Of a stretch of 64,000 nucleotides of DNA, positions 38,327 to 45,897 are shown piece after piece (position 1 is the first letter of the stretch; each line of letters opens with the position of its first letter). The translations under genes and the position numbers were made by a program. This DNA comes from Actinocorallia sp. API 0066. GTDB taxonomy: Bacteria > Actinomycetota > Actinomycetes > Streptosporangiales > Streptosporangiaceae. The notes under the pieces are model-generated. The model was not told the origin of the DNA. It was given only the letters and a program-made list of their open reading frames with translations, and ran no database searches. The stretch covers positions 62,001 to 126,000 of the forward strand of contig NZ_JAJLQY010000003.1 of NCBI RefSeq assembly GCF_020991275.1, written 5' to 3'.

Positions 38327-39373
38327 TTACTTGGCGGCCTTCTCGGCTGCCGCGGCAAGGTGCGGGACGTACTGGTCGAGCATCCACGGGATGGACAGGA
38401 CGGTCGGCGCGCTGCTGGCCATCACGAACGACTCCCCGACGATCGGCGCGAACCGCTGCTCCTTGATCGCGGGCATCGCGGCGATGACGGGGTCGGCGAC
38501 GAACTTGTCGACCTCCGCCTGGGAGCCGAAGTACATCACCAGGACGTCGGTGTTGATCTTCTCGACGTTCTCGTAGCTCGTCGGGTAGAAGTACGAGCCG
38601 GCCTTCGGGTCGGCGTCGAGCGCAGCGACACTGGGGCTGACCTGCATACCGAGGTCGCCGAGCAACTGCACGCGCGGGTCGCTGGCGCGGAAGATGTTGA
38701 GCTGGTCCGCCTCGTTGGCGGAGCCGTAGACGAACGTCTTGTCCTTGAGGACGGGGTTGGCCTCGGCGAGCCGCTTGACGTGGGCCGTCGTCCTGTCGAG
38801 AAGTTCCTTGGCCTGGTCGGTACGGCCCAGCGCCTTGCCGATGATCTCGATCTGGTCCTGCCAGGGCAGCGCCCACGGCTTGTCCGGGTAGGCGACGACC
38901 GGGGCGATCTTGCGGAGCTTGTCGAAGTCGTCCTGGACGATCCCGGAGTAGGGCGCGAGGATGACGTCCGGCCTCGCCTCGACGATCTCCTCGAACGGCA
39001 CCTCGGCGGTGTCGGCGCTGAGCAGGGCCGGGGTGGCGCCGCCCAGCTCCTTGATCTTCGCGGCGGCCCAGGGCAGCACGCCGTCCGCGTCGCCGCCGTA
39101 GGTGTTCTTCGGCATCGCGACCGGCACGACGCCGAGCGCGAGCACCGCGTCCTGGGCGGACCAGCCCCACGTCACGACGCGCTGCGGCGCCTTCTCGATG
39201 ACGGCGTCGCCGAGCGCGCTGGTGATGGTGACGGGGAACGTGTCGCCGGAGGCCGCCGGGCCGTCCGCCTTGTCGTCCTGCTCGGCGGCCGAGCACCCGC
39301 TGAGCGCCAGCGCGGTCGCGGTGACCAGGGCGGCCAGCGCGGCCCGCGGGCGCGACCGTACGGCGGTGAACAT
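38327..39373 (-). CDS. Iron-siderophore binding lipoprotein
   Basis: The 348-residue precursor has lipobox ALSGC (Cys27). The mature protein is a helical-backbone binding protein: PQRVVTWGWSAQDAVLALGV, EEIVEARPDVILAPYSG and IAAMPAIKEQRFAPIVGES are characteristic of FepB/FhuD-like proteins. An iron box overlaps the promoter 28 bases upstream of the start, so expression should rise when iron is scarce. It feeds the two permeases downstream. Confidence 0.9.
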   Translation of the reverse strand: MFTAVRSRPRAALAALVTATALALSGCSAAEQDDKADGPAASGDTFPVTITSALGDAVIEKAPQRVVTWGWSAQDAVLALGVVPVAMPKNTYGGDADGVLPWAAAKIKELGGATPALLSADTAEVPFEEIVEARPDVILAPYSGIVQDDFDKLRKIAPVVAYPDKPWALPWQDQIEIIGKALGRTDQAKELLDRTTAHVKRLAEANPVLKDKTFVYGSANEADQLNIFRASDPRVQLLGDLGMQVSPSVAALDADPKAGSYFYPTSYENVEKINTDVLVMYFGSQAEVDKFVADPVIAAMPAIKEQRFAPIVGESFVMASSAPTVLSIPWMLDQYVPHLAAAAEKAAK

Positions 39374-39400
39374 AGGGGCACTCCAAGTGATACGTGAGAC

Positions 39401-39419
39401 TTAAGTTAGGCTTACCTTA
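39401..39419. promoter_or_regulatory. DtxR/IdeR-type iron box
   Basis: TTAAGTTAGGCTTACCTTA matches the IdeR/DmdR consensus TTAGGTTAGGCTAACCTAA at 16 of 19 positions. It lies just upstream of the siderophore-binding protein start. Iron-loaded repressor bound here would shut off the importer. Confidence 0.85.
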
Positions 39420-39471
39420 CCTTGACCCTCACGCGAACTTTGACCCCACCCGTCCCTATAGCCCCACATTG

Positions 39472-40188
39472 TTACTGAATATGCAGTACGCCGGGAGGCA
39501 GCATCCCGGTGAACTCCCCCGACGGCTCGATCCCCAACTCCGCCCGCACCAGACGGCGGTAGGCCCGGTAGTGCCGGACCGCCTCCACCGTGTTGTGCTC
39601 CGCGAGGTGGACGGCCACGACGGCGCGGTGCATGCTCTCCCGCAACGGCTCGACGCGGACGCCGGTGAGCGCCGCGTTCAGCGCCAGCGAGTACCGCCCG
39701 CGCCGCGCCAGGCAGACGCTGAACGTCTCCAGCGCGTGCAGCCGCAACTGCCGCAGCCGCTCCCGCTCGAAGACCACCCAGTCGTCGTCCCACCCGGGGA
39801 GCAGGTCGCCCGCGAACAGCAGGTCCAGCCGCGGCTCGTCACCGCGCACCTCGGCCGCCTCGACGACGGCCAGCGCCGTCGCCGCGAGCAGCCGCGCGTC
39901 CACGGCCAGGCCCTCGCGCAGCGCCAGCGTCTCGCCGCCGACGACGAGCGGCCCGGCGTCCCGGTGCAGCCGCCACAGCGCGGTGCGCAGGCTGCCGTGC
40001 GCGTGCTCGTCGGTGGACTCCGGCCACAGCGTCCCCGCCACGACGCTCCGCGCGGCACACCCGTGGAGCGCGAGGAACGCGAGAACGCGCCGCCCCGGCG
40101 CCGCGACGTCGCGCGCCCCCGCCACGCCGTCCAGCCGGAACGGGCCGAGCAGCCGCAGCATGGGTGGGGGCAGCGACACGTGGGGCAT
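39472..40188 (-). CDS. SARP/BTAD-family transcriptional activator
   Basis: The 238-residue protein has the small-SARP layout: an OmpR-like winged helix at about 8-95 (LRLLGPFRLDGVAGARDVAA, GSLRTALWRLHRDAGPLVVG) and a bacterial transcriptional activation domain at about 95-235 (ERERLRQLRLHALETFSVCL, VEPLRESMHRAVVAVHLAEH and a closing YRAYRRLVRAELGIEPS). SARPs activate neighbouring operons by binding heptamer direct repeats at 11-bp spacing. It is divergent from the contractile tail operon, whose upstream region has three such repeats, so it is very probably the operon's activator. Confidence 0.9.
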   Translation of the reverse strand: MPHVSLPPPMLRLLGPFRLDGVAGARDVAAPGRRVLAFLALHGCAARSVVAGTLWPESTDEHAHGSLRTALWRLHRDAGPLVVGGETLALREGLAVDARLLAATALAVVEAAEVRGDEPRLDLLFAGDLLPGWDDDWVVFERERLRQLRLHALETFSVCLARRGRYSLALNAALTGVRVEPLRESMHRAVVAVHLAEHNTVEAVRHYRAYRRLVRAELGIEPSGEFTGMLPPGVLHIQ

Positions 40189-40323
40189 GGTTCCGCCTCA
40201 GCTCCTCGGATGGTGCGTTGCCGCGGCGGCCCCGAGACCCGGAGACGACCCGCTGTCCCGCAATGTGCTCACCGATCACCATCTGAAAACCCGGCGACCC
40301 GCGGCGCGCACCGGACCGCGCGG

Positions 40324-40352
40324 CGGTGACGGCACGGTGACGCCCCGGTGAT
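40324..40352 (+). promoter_or_regulatory. Three heptamer direct repeats at 11-bp spacing, probable SARP box
   Basis: CGGTGAC, CGGTGAC and CGGTGAT start at 40324, 40335 and 40346, exactly 11 bases apart. A TACCGT at 40364-40369, fitting a TANNNT -10, begins 11 bases after the last repeat. This matches how SARP activators dock upstream of a promoter lacking a normal -35. The adjacent divergent gene encodes a SARP. Confidence 0.75.
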
Positions 40353-40421
40353 GGGCCCGGCCCTACCGTGCAACGGGACGCGGACACGGCGCGGACCCTC
40401 AGGGCGACGAAGGGCGGAGCC

Positions 40422-40451
40422 ATGCCCAGAAGTGACGGCGGCACCCGGTGA
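40422..40451 (+). CDS. Nine-codon leader peptide of the tail operon
   Basis: ATG 40422, preceded by GGGCGGAG, opens a frame encoding MPRSDGGTR and ending at TGA 40449-40451. That stop overlaps the GTG start of the first operon gene (40448) in a four-base GTGA junction, the same junction type used throughout the operon. The first gene has no good ribosome site of its own, so translation of the leader probably feeds it by coupling. The peptide itself has no obvious function. Confidence 0.5.
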   Translation: MPRSDGGTR

Positions 40452-41281
40452 GCGCGTTCACCGACGCGCTGATGCTGCGCCTGCACGCCCCCGACGGCGT
40501 CCGGGACCTCCTGTTCCCGCAGGGGCCGCAGCGCCCCGCGCGGATCCAACGGCTGGCCGCCACCCTGTACGGCCTGCCCGCCGCCGACATCGCCGACGTC
40601 GTGACGGTCGAGGTCGTGGGCACCCGGTTCCAGCGGCCCCTGTTCCGGCGCCGGACGCTCACCGGCACCCGGACCCGCACCACGCCCGACCACGCCCGCA
40701 CCGACGTCGCCTACGAGGGCCGCGACACCGGGACGCCGCCCGAGTGGGTCGACATGTCCGCGAGCCTGGACGTCACCCTCGTGCTCCGGCCCCGCACGGC
40801 GAAGGTCGCGTCGCTCACGCTCGGCGACCTCGGCGACCTCGGCGAGGTCACGACGCTCGCCGAGTTCGAGGCCCGGTTCCGGCACTTCGACCTGACCGGG
40901 TACATGGCGCGGCACGGGCTGGAGACCGTCGAGGACGTCAGGCGGTCCAGCCACCTCCTCGGCGAGATCACGCTCGCCGAACCGCCCCCGTTCGACCCGG
41001 CCGACCCCGGCAACCGGCGCACCGTCCGGATGGAGATCGGGCTGCTCGTCCGCGACTCCCTCGACGTCACCGGGGCGCTGCGCGCCGCCAGGATCGTCCG
41101 CGACCTCGTCGAGCGGGACGTCGCCTACCCCCGCGAGGTCGGCGAGCTGGAGGCCGCCGCCCCGCTGGCCCCGGTGCTCGCCTTCCCGTCGGACGCCGTC
41201 ACCGCGAGCGGGTTCACCGAGGCGGACCTGCTCGGGTTCTTCGCGGCCCAGGACGTGCTCGCGATCCCGATCCCGCCCTAG
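40448..41281 (+). CDS. First gene of the contractile tail operon, unknown 277-residue protein
   Basis: The protein has no signal peptide, membrane segment or known motif. It mixes helices with beta-rich parts (DVVTVEVVGTRFQRPLF; MSASLDVTLVLRPRTAKVAS) and ends with a Pro-rich IPIPP. Position before the sheath gene resembles where contractile tails encode a terminator, cap or adaptor protein, but no sequence signature supports a specific role. The start depends on a GTG overlapped by the leader-peptide stop. It is separated from the sheath gene by 50 bases. Confidence 0.7.
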   Translation: MSAFTDALMLRLHAPDGVRDLLFPQGPQRPARIQRLAATLYGLPAADIADVVTVEVVGTRFQRPLFRRRTLTGTRTRTTPDHARTDVAYEGRDTGTPPEWVDMSASLDVTLVLRPRTAKVASLTLGDLGDLGEVTTLAEFEARFRHFDLTGYMARHGLETVEDVRRSSHLLGEITLAEPPPFDPADPGNRRTVRMEIGLLVRDSLDVTGALRAARIVRDLVERDVAYPREVGELEAAAPLAPVLAFPSDAVTASGFTEADLLGFFAAQDVLAIPIPP

Positions 41282-41331
41282 CCCGCCCGAGCGCGCCGGT
41301 CCGAACACACCAGGAGACGAAGGGGAGAGCG

Positions 41332-42492
41332 ATGGCCGTCCGGTACATCAACGTCAGTTCCACGATGGCCCTGGCCCCCGAGGCCGTGCGCGCGACGGGG
41401 AACGTCGCGGTGATCGGCGCCGCGACGTCGGGAACCGACGACGTGCCGGTACCGGTCGCGAACTCCGAACACGCCGCCGAGCTGTTCGGACCGGCGCGGG
41501 TGCCGGACCCACAGGACCCAAAGAAGACGGTGCCCAACTCGGCGCTGACGGCGGCGCTGGCGACCCTGTTCGTCCAGACCCCCGGGCCGGGCCAGGTCTG
41601 GGCGGTCAAGACCGTGGGCGACACGGACAGATCGGTGACCAATCCGAGCAACGCGCTCGCCGAGGTCGGCGCGCTCGACGTGCAGTTCGTCGTCCTCGCC
41701 GGCACGCCGCTCACCACGGCGTCCGGCGAGGCCACCGGTGCGATCGGGCAGCTCGCGGCGCACGTCACCGAGATCTCGAACAACGGCGGCGACGGCAAGG
41801 AGCGGATGGGCGTCGCGATGCTGGCCAAGGGCTCCGCCAACCCGGCGGTGGTCCAGGGGAAGCTGGTGAGCGACCGCATGATCTACATCGCGCACAACAG
41901 TGACGAGGACGCCGCGGCGGCCGTCGCCGGAACCGTCGCCGGGTATCCCCCGCACGTCTCGATGCTGCTCAAGCGGGTGGCCATCACCAGCGCGCCGTTC
42001 ACGTCCCTCCAGATCGACCAGCTCAACGACACCGAGAACTGGGGCGACCCCCCAAAAGGCAAGGGGATCAACTGGCTCGTCGATCCGACGCTCATCCCCG
42101 GCGGCGGCATCCACCTCGGTGAGGGCTACACCGGTGACCCCGGCGGCAAGAAGTTCATCGACGTGCAGCGCACCGTGGACGATCTCTCCTTCCGGCTGAA
42201 GGCGCGGCTGATCAGGGCCGTCGGCGACATCCGGGTCAGCCGGAGCGGGCTGCGCGCGCTCACCGTGCAACTGGAGTCCGCGCTTGAGCCGCTGGTCCGC
42301 GACGGGGTGATCGAGGGGTACACGATCGACATCCCCGTCCTCACCCTCCTGGACGGCGACCCCACGGCACTCACCCCGGCGCAGCACGACATCGTCCAGC
42401 GCGCGCAGGTCGAGCGGATCATCCAGATCCTGGTGACCGTGGACTACGCGGGCGCCATCCACCGCATCGCACTGAAGCTCACCTTCGCCTAG
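41332..42492 (+). CDS. Contractile tail sheath protein
   Basis: The 386-residue protein begins at ATG 41332 behind AGGGGAGAG. The N-terminal VAVIGAATSGTDDVPVPVAN segment and the C-terminal domain from about residue 275 (FIDVQRTVDDLSFRLKARLI, RVSRSGLRALTVQLESALE, VDYAGAIHRIALKLTF) match phage tail sheath proteins, including the closing beta-strand used for subunit handshake. At 386 residues it is a compact sheath. It sits directly before the tube gene (eight bases), as in contractile tails and injection systems. Confidence 0.92.
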   Translation: MAVRYINVSSTMALAPEAVRATGNVAVIGAATSGTDDVPVPVANSEHAAELFGPARVPDPQDPKKTVPNSALTAALATLFVQTPGPGQVWAVKTVGDTDRSVTNPSNALAEVGALDVQFVVLAGTPLTTASGEATGAIGQLAAHVTEISNNGGDGKERMGVAMLAKGSANPAVVQGKLVSDRMIYIAHNSDEDAAAAVAGTVAGYPPHVSMLLKRVAITSAPFTSLQIDQLNDTENWGDPPKGKGINWLVDPTLIPGGGIHLGEGYTGDPGGKKFIDVQRTVDDLSFRLKARLIRAVGDIRVSRSGLRALTVQLESALEPLVRDGVIEGYTIDIPVLTLLDGDPTALTPAQHDIVQRAQVERIIQILVTVDYAGAIHRIALKLTFA

Positions 42493-42500
42493 GAGCGGCC

Positions 42501-42893
42501 ATGCCCGACTGGAACACCCGGCTGGAGATCCGCCTCGGCACCACCGTCGTCTCGCCGATCTCCCAGTTCACACCCACCTTCAACGTCCCGCACCTGGTCC
42601 TGCACTCCATCGACGAGGACAACGTCGGCTACGTGCGCCAGCCGCAGACGTTCACGTTCACCATGACGGTGCAGGCGATCGGCACGGTCGTCGCCGACCT
42701 CACCGCGCTCGCGGTGAACGGCAAGGAGTTCGAGATCACGGTCGCGGAGAAGCAGGGCACCGACTGGGCTTTCAAGGCGCTCAAGTTCGCCCGGTGCGTC
42801 ATCACGTCGGTGAATCCCAGCAACGTCGTCATCGACGGCGCGCCAAGCGCGAGCTTCACCTGCATGTCGCTGAGCCCGGGGGTCGAGGCATGA
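42501..42893 (+). CDS. Tail tube protein
   Basis: The 130-residue beta-rich protein starts at ATG 42501 with AGGAG upstream. Size, position after the sheath and the alternating strand pattern (RLEIRLGTTVVSPISQFTPT, QPQTFTFTMTVQAIGTVVAD, FEITVAEKQGTDWAFKALKF) fit an inner tube subunit, which stacks as hexamers inside the sheath. Sequence similarity to known tubes is faint, so the call leans on synteny. The next gene overlaps its stop by four bases. Confidence 0.78.
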   Translation: MPDWNTRLEIRLGTTVVSPISQFTPTFNVPHLVLHSIDEDNVGYVRQPQTFTFTMTVQAIGTVVADLTALAVNGKEFEITVAEKQGTDWAFKALKFARCVITSVNPSNVVIDGAPSASFTCMSLSPGVEA

Positions 42894-43198
42894 CGCCCGA
42901 CGACACCCGCGACGACGAGGGCGAGGGCCTCTTTGTGATGCCCGCGTTCGACGTCGGCGGCCGGGTCGAACGCACCGGGATCGCGCTCGTGCACGAGGGC
43001 GAGTACGTGGTGCCCGCGCCGGGCGGCCAGGCGCTGTTCGGCCCGCCGGACGGCGCGGCCGGGGCGCCCCGCGTGGTCTGGAACCTGCCGGTGGAGGTCG
43101 AGGTGGTCGGCGAACTGTCGGACACGCACCTCGAAGCCGTCGCACGGCATGTCTTCGCCGAACTCGACGTGGCGCTGCGGCGGCAGGGCGGACGGTGA
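42890..43198 (+). CDS. Small protein resembling a tape-measure C-terminal segment
   Basis: The 102-residue protein contains GGRVERTGIALVHEGEYVVP near residues 24-43, close to the GxxVxGxGGPRxDxVPAxLxxGEYVV-type motif found near the end of many phage tape-measure proteins. An acidic N-terminus (DDTRDDEGEG) precedes it and a helix-strand tail follows. It is encoded alone between tube and the first giant protein, with four-base overlaps on both sides. It may be a detached piece of a split tape measure or a tail chaperone-like adaptor. Confidence 0.65.
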   Translation: MTPDDTRDDEGEGLFVMPAFDVGGRVERTGIALVHEGEYVVPAPGGQALFGPPDGAAGAPRVVWNLPVEVEVVGELSDTHLEAVARHVFAELDVALRRQGGR

Positions 43199-45897
43199 CC
43201 GGGATGCCCGACGTCGAGGTGCGGGTGCCGATCCGGATCCGCCTGGTCGGCCTGCCCACCGCCACGGACCTCGCCCGTCTTGAGGACGCGGTGGCGCTGC
43301 TCGTCGCCCGCCGCGCCGCGCAGGCCGGGCAGGCCCTGGCCGCGCGCCCCGGCACCACGGCGGCGACCGCCGGGACCGCCGACGCGGCGGCCCGCTACGA
43401 GGCGGGCTTCGACACGACCGGGGACGGCGGCTACTCGATCACGTCCCATCAGGGCCCGGCCCGGCAGGTGCGGGTCCCGCTGGTGCGGCGTGACGGCGCG
43501 GGCGCGACCGCCGCCGGGACCGACGCGGCGCGGCAGGCCGCGGTGCGCCGTGTCACCGAGCTGCTCAGCACCGGGATCCTCGACTGGGCGGTCACCGACG
43601 CCGAGGCCAGGGAGGCGTTGCGGATCCTGCTGGGCCTCGCCCCGGTCGACCTGATGCGGGCCGTGCAGGCGCTGCGGCTCACCGGCCGCCTCGCGGTGCT
43701 GGGCCGGGAGGCGCCCGCCGACGCCCACCGCGACCTCACCGAGCTGCGGAGCCGCATCGACCCGCACGAGGGCTACCTGATGCCGGGCGACACCGTCAGC
43801 GTCGAGGTGTTCCTCGGTACGGCGCGGCAGCGGGACGTCTGCGGCGACCACACGCTCGGCTCCGGCGGGCTCGCCCTGCCGCTGCTCGACCGGGTCGTCG
43901 AGGCCACCGGCCTGCGGCCCGCGCGGCTGCCCGACCTCATCGCCCGCGCCTACACCGACGCGAAGGTCCTCACCGACCCGTACGTGAAGGTCGCCGTCGC
44001 GGCGCGCGGGCCGCTGTACGCGCCGTGGCACGGCCCGACGCGCGGCCTGCTCTGGTACGCCTCAACCCTCCGGGAGCGGACGGCTCGGGCGCGTCCGGGC
44101 GGGGCGCCCGAGGCGCAGGCGCCGCCCGAGTCGCCGCGCCGCGGGTTCCTCGCGCTGGCGACCACCATGCGGCACGCCGCGACGGCGGCCGCGCCCGCCG
44201 AACGGCTCAGGCTCGCCGGGACGCTCGCCGACTACCTCGCCTGGCTCGGCGCGCGGACCGACGACGCGCTCACCAAGGAGGACCCGGCGACGGTCTGGAC
44301 CCGCCTGTCGCTGGCCAGGCTGAAGGCCGACGTCACGACCGAGGTGGCCGCGCGGTTCCGCCGGGAGCGGCGGACGGCCGACGACACCGCCGCCCAGGCG
44401 CGCTGGGAGGCCGCGCGACGCAAGCTGGACGCGACCCTGGAGTTCCTGCGGGTCCAGCTGGCGCGGCCGCGCGACCCCTACCGGGTCGAGGACCGTGAGC
44501 GGAGCACCGGCTACCTGGTGTGGCAGTCGGCGCGGGAGAGCGCCGTGCGCGACCTCATCGCCAACGCGTTCCTGCGCGACGCCGTCGCCGCCGCGCACCG
44601 CCCCGACTTCGCCACGACGAGCGTGGCCGCCGACTTCCAGACCTGGCTCGCCGCGCACCCCGCCGAGTACCGCGCCCTTCTCGCCGCGCGGGCGTATCCG
44701 GAGACCGAGTCCTACGAGATCCGGGTGGACATCCCGGCGTGGCAGATCGCGATCGAGGTAGGCGTCGGCCTCATCCCCGTCGTCGGCTCGATCGTCGCGG
44801 CGGGTGAGGCGGCGCTCGGGTACGACCTGTTCGGCAACCGGCTGAGCACCGTGGACCGGGCCGTGCTCGCCGCCGCGGTGCTGCTGCCCGCCGCGGCCAA
44901 GGTGTTCAAGGCGGGACGCGCCGTCGTCACCGTCGCCACGCTGAGCCGCGACTACGGGCTTTCGACGCGCGAGGCCGAGGTCGCCTACCGGGCCCTCACG
45001 CGGGTCCGGCCCGGCACGGCGGGGGCGCGGGTGCTGGAATCGGCGGCCCGCGACGTCAGGGCGGGCAGGCCAATGCGCGACGCCAAGCGCCTGACGGAAC
45101 TCGGCGGCCTCTTCGACGACATGGGCCTGACCGACCGGGCGACCGTGGACGAGCTGCGCGCGGGCGCGGCGGAAAGCGCGCTCGGCGGCCACGCGGGACG
45201 TCCAGGGCAGGAGGCCGCCGACCTGTTCGCGTCCGCCGACGAGGCGGCCGAGCTGGTCGGGGCCGCCGAGTCGCGGGCGGCCCGGCCTGTCGTGCGGGGC
45301 GGCAAAAAGCCCCACATCTCGGACACCTCGGTGCCCACCACCAAGCGCACGAGGACCGACATCGAGCACCTCCCGCGCCAGCCCGGCGAGACCGGACGCG
45401 CGGCGCTCCAGCGGGTGCGGCGGGTCATCGGGCGGCGGATCGACCAGACGCCGCTGAACGAGGTGTGGGCGGAGGCGCGCCGGAGGGTGGTCGGCGACCG
45501 TTCGCTGGAGCACGCCACCCGGCAGGAGATGGTCGACCTCTACGACAGGGTGCGCGACAGGTTCTGGCTCCTGGCGCGCGACGGCGGCGAGATCGAGGAC
45601 TTCCTCAGGCGGGCGGGCTTCGAGTTCCCGGCCCAGAGCGGGCGGAAGCGGCCGGTGGCGCCGCTCCTCGTCGTCGTCGACCCGCCGCCCGGCACCGGCC
45701 TGCCGAAGGCCGCCGACCTGTCCCTCCAGGAGCGGCGCGTCAGCCTCGACCACAACCTGGAGAAGGCGCTGGGCGAGAACCACCGCCGCGCCCTGGACGC
45801 CGACAACCTCACCTTCGAGCTGCACAACCCGAACAGCGACCGGGAGACCGTCCAGGTGCGGTTCGGCCTGCGGCCGGGCCCCGGGGAGGCCGAATGA
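43195..45897 (+). CDS. 900-residue helical protein with pre-toxin-like segment and HNH-like C-terminus, tape-measure position
   Basis: Starts at GTG 43195. Residues about 110-220 (TELLSTGILDWAVTDAEARE, LAPVDLMRAVQALRLTGRLA, YLMPGDTVSVEVF) form a helical block of the sort seen in injection-system cargo proteins. Residues about 515-580 (VGVGLIPVVGSIVAAGEAAL, GYDLFGNRLSTVDRAVLAAA) closely resemble the hydrophobic pre-toxin TG-type segment of polymorphic toxins. The C-terminus (about 843-885) has ERRVSLDHNLEKAL then LDADNLTFELHNPNSDRE, recalling an HNH nuclease with Asp852-His853 and a later Asn. No immunity-sized gene follows. It may be the tape measure, a loaded effector, or both; nuclease activity is inference. 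Confidence 0.7.
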   Translation: MTGMPDVEVRVPIRIRLVGLPTATDLARLEDAVALLVARRAAQAGQALAARPGTTAATAGTADAAARYEAGFDTTGDGGYSITSHQGPARQVRVPLVRRDGAGATAAGTDAARQAAVRRVTELLSTGILDWAVTDAEAREALRILLGLAPVDLMRAVQALRLTGRLAVLGREAPADAHRDLTELRSRIDPHEGYLMPGDTVSVEVFLGTARQRDVCGDHTLGSGGLALPLLDRVVEATGLRPARLPDLIARAYTDAKVLTDPYVKVAVAARGPLYAPWHGPTRGLLWYASTLRERTARARPGGAPEAQAPPESPRRGFLALATTMRHAATAAAPAERLRLAGTLADYLAWLGARTDDALTKEDPATVWTRLSLARLKADVTTEVAARFRRERRTADDTAAQARWEAARRKLDATLEFLRVQLARPRDPYRVEDRERSTGYLVWQSARESAVRDLIANAFLRDAVAAAHRPDFATTSVAADFQTWLAAHPAEYRALLAARAYPETESYEIRVDIPAWQIAIEVGVGLIPVVGSIVAAGEAALGYDLFGNRLSTVDRAVLAAAVLLPAAAKVFKAGRAVVTVATLSRDYGLSTREAEVAYRALTRVRPGTAGARVLESAARDVRAGRPMRDAKRLTELGGLFDDMGLTDRATVDELRAGAAESALGGHAGRPGQEAADLFASADEAAELVGAAESRAARPVVRGGKKPHISDTSVPTTKRTRTDIEHLPRQPGETGRAALQRVRRVIGRRIDQTPLNEVWAEARRRVVGDRSLEHATRQEMVDLYDRVRDRFWLLARDGGEIEDFLRRAGFEFPAQSGRKRPVAPLLVVVDPPPGTGLPKAADLSLQERRVSLDHNLEKALGENHRRALDADNLTFELHNPNSDRETVQVRFGLRPGPGEAE

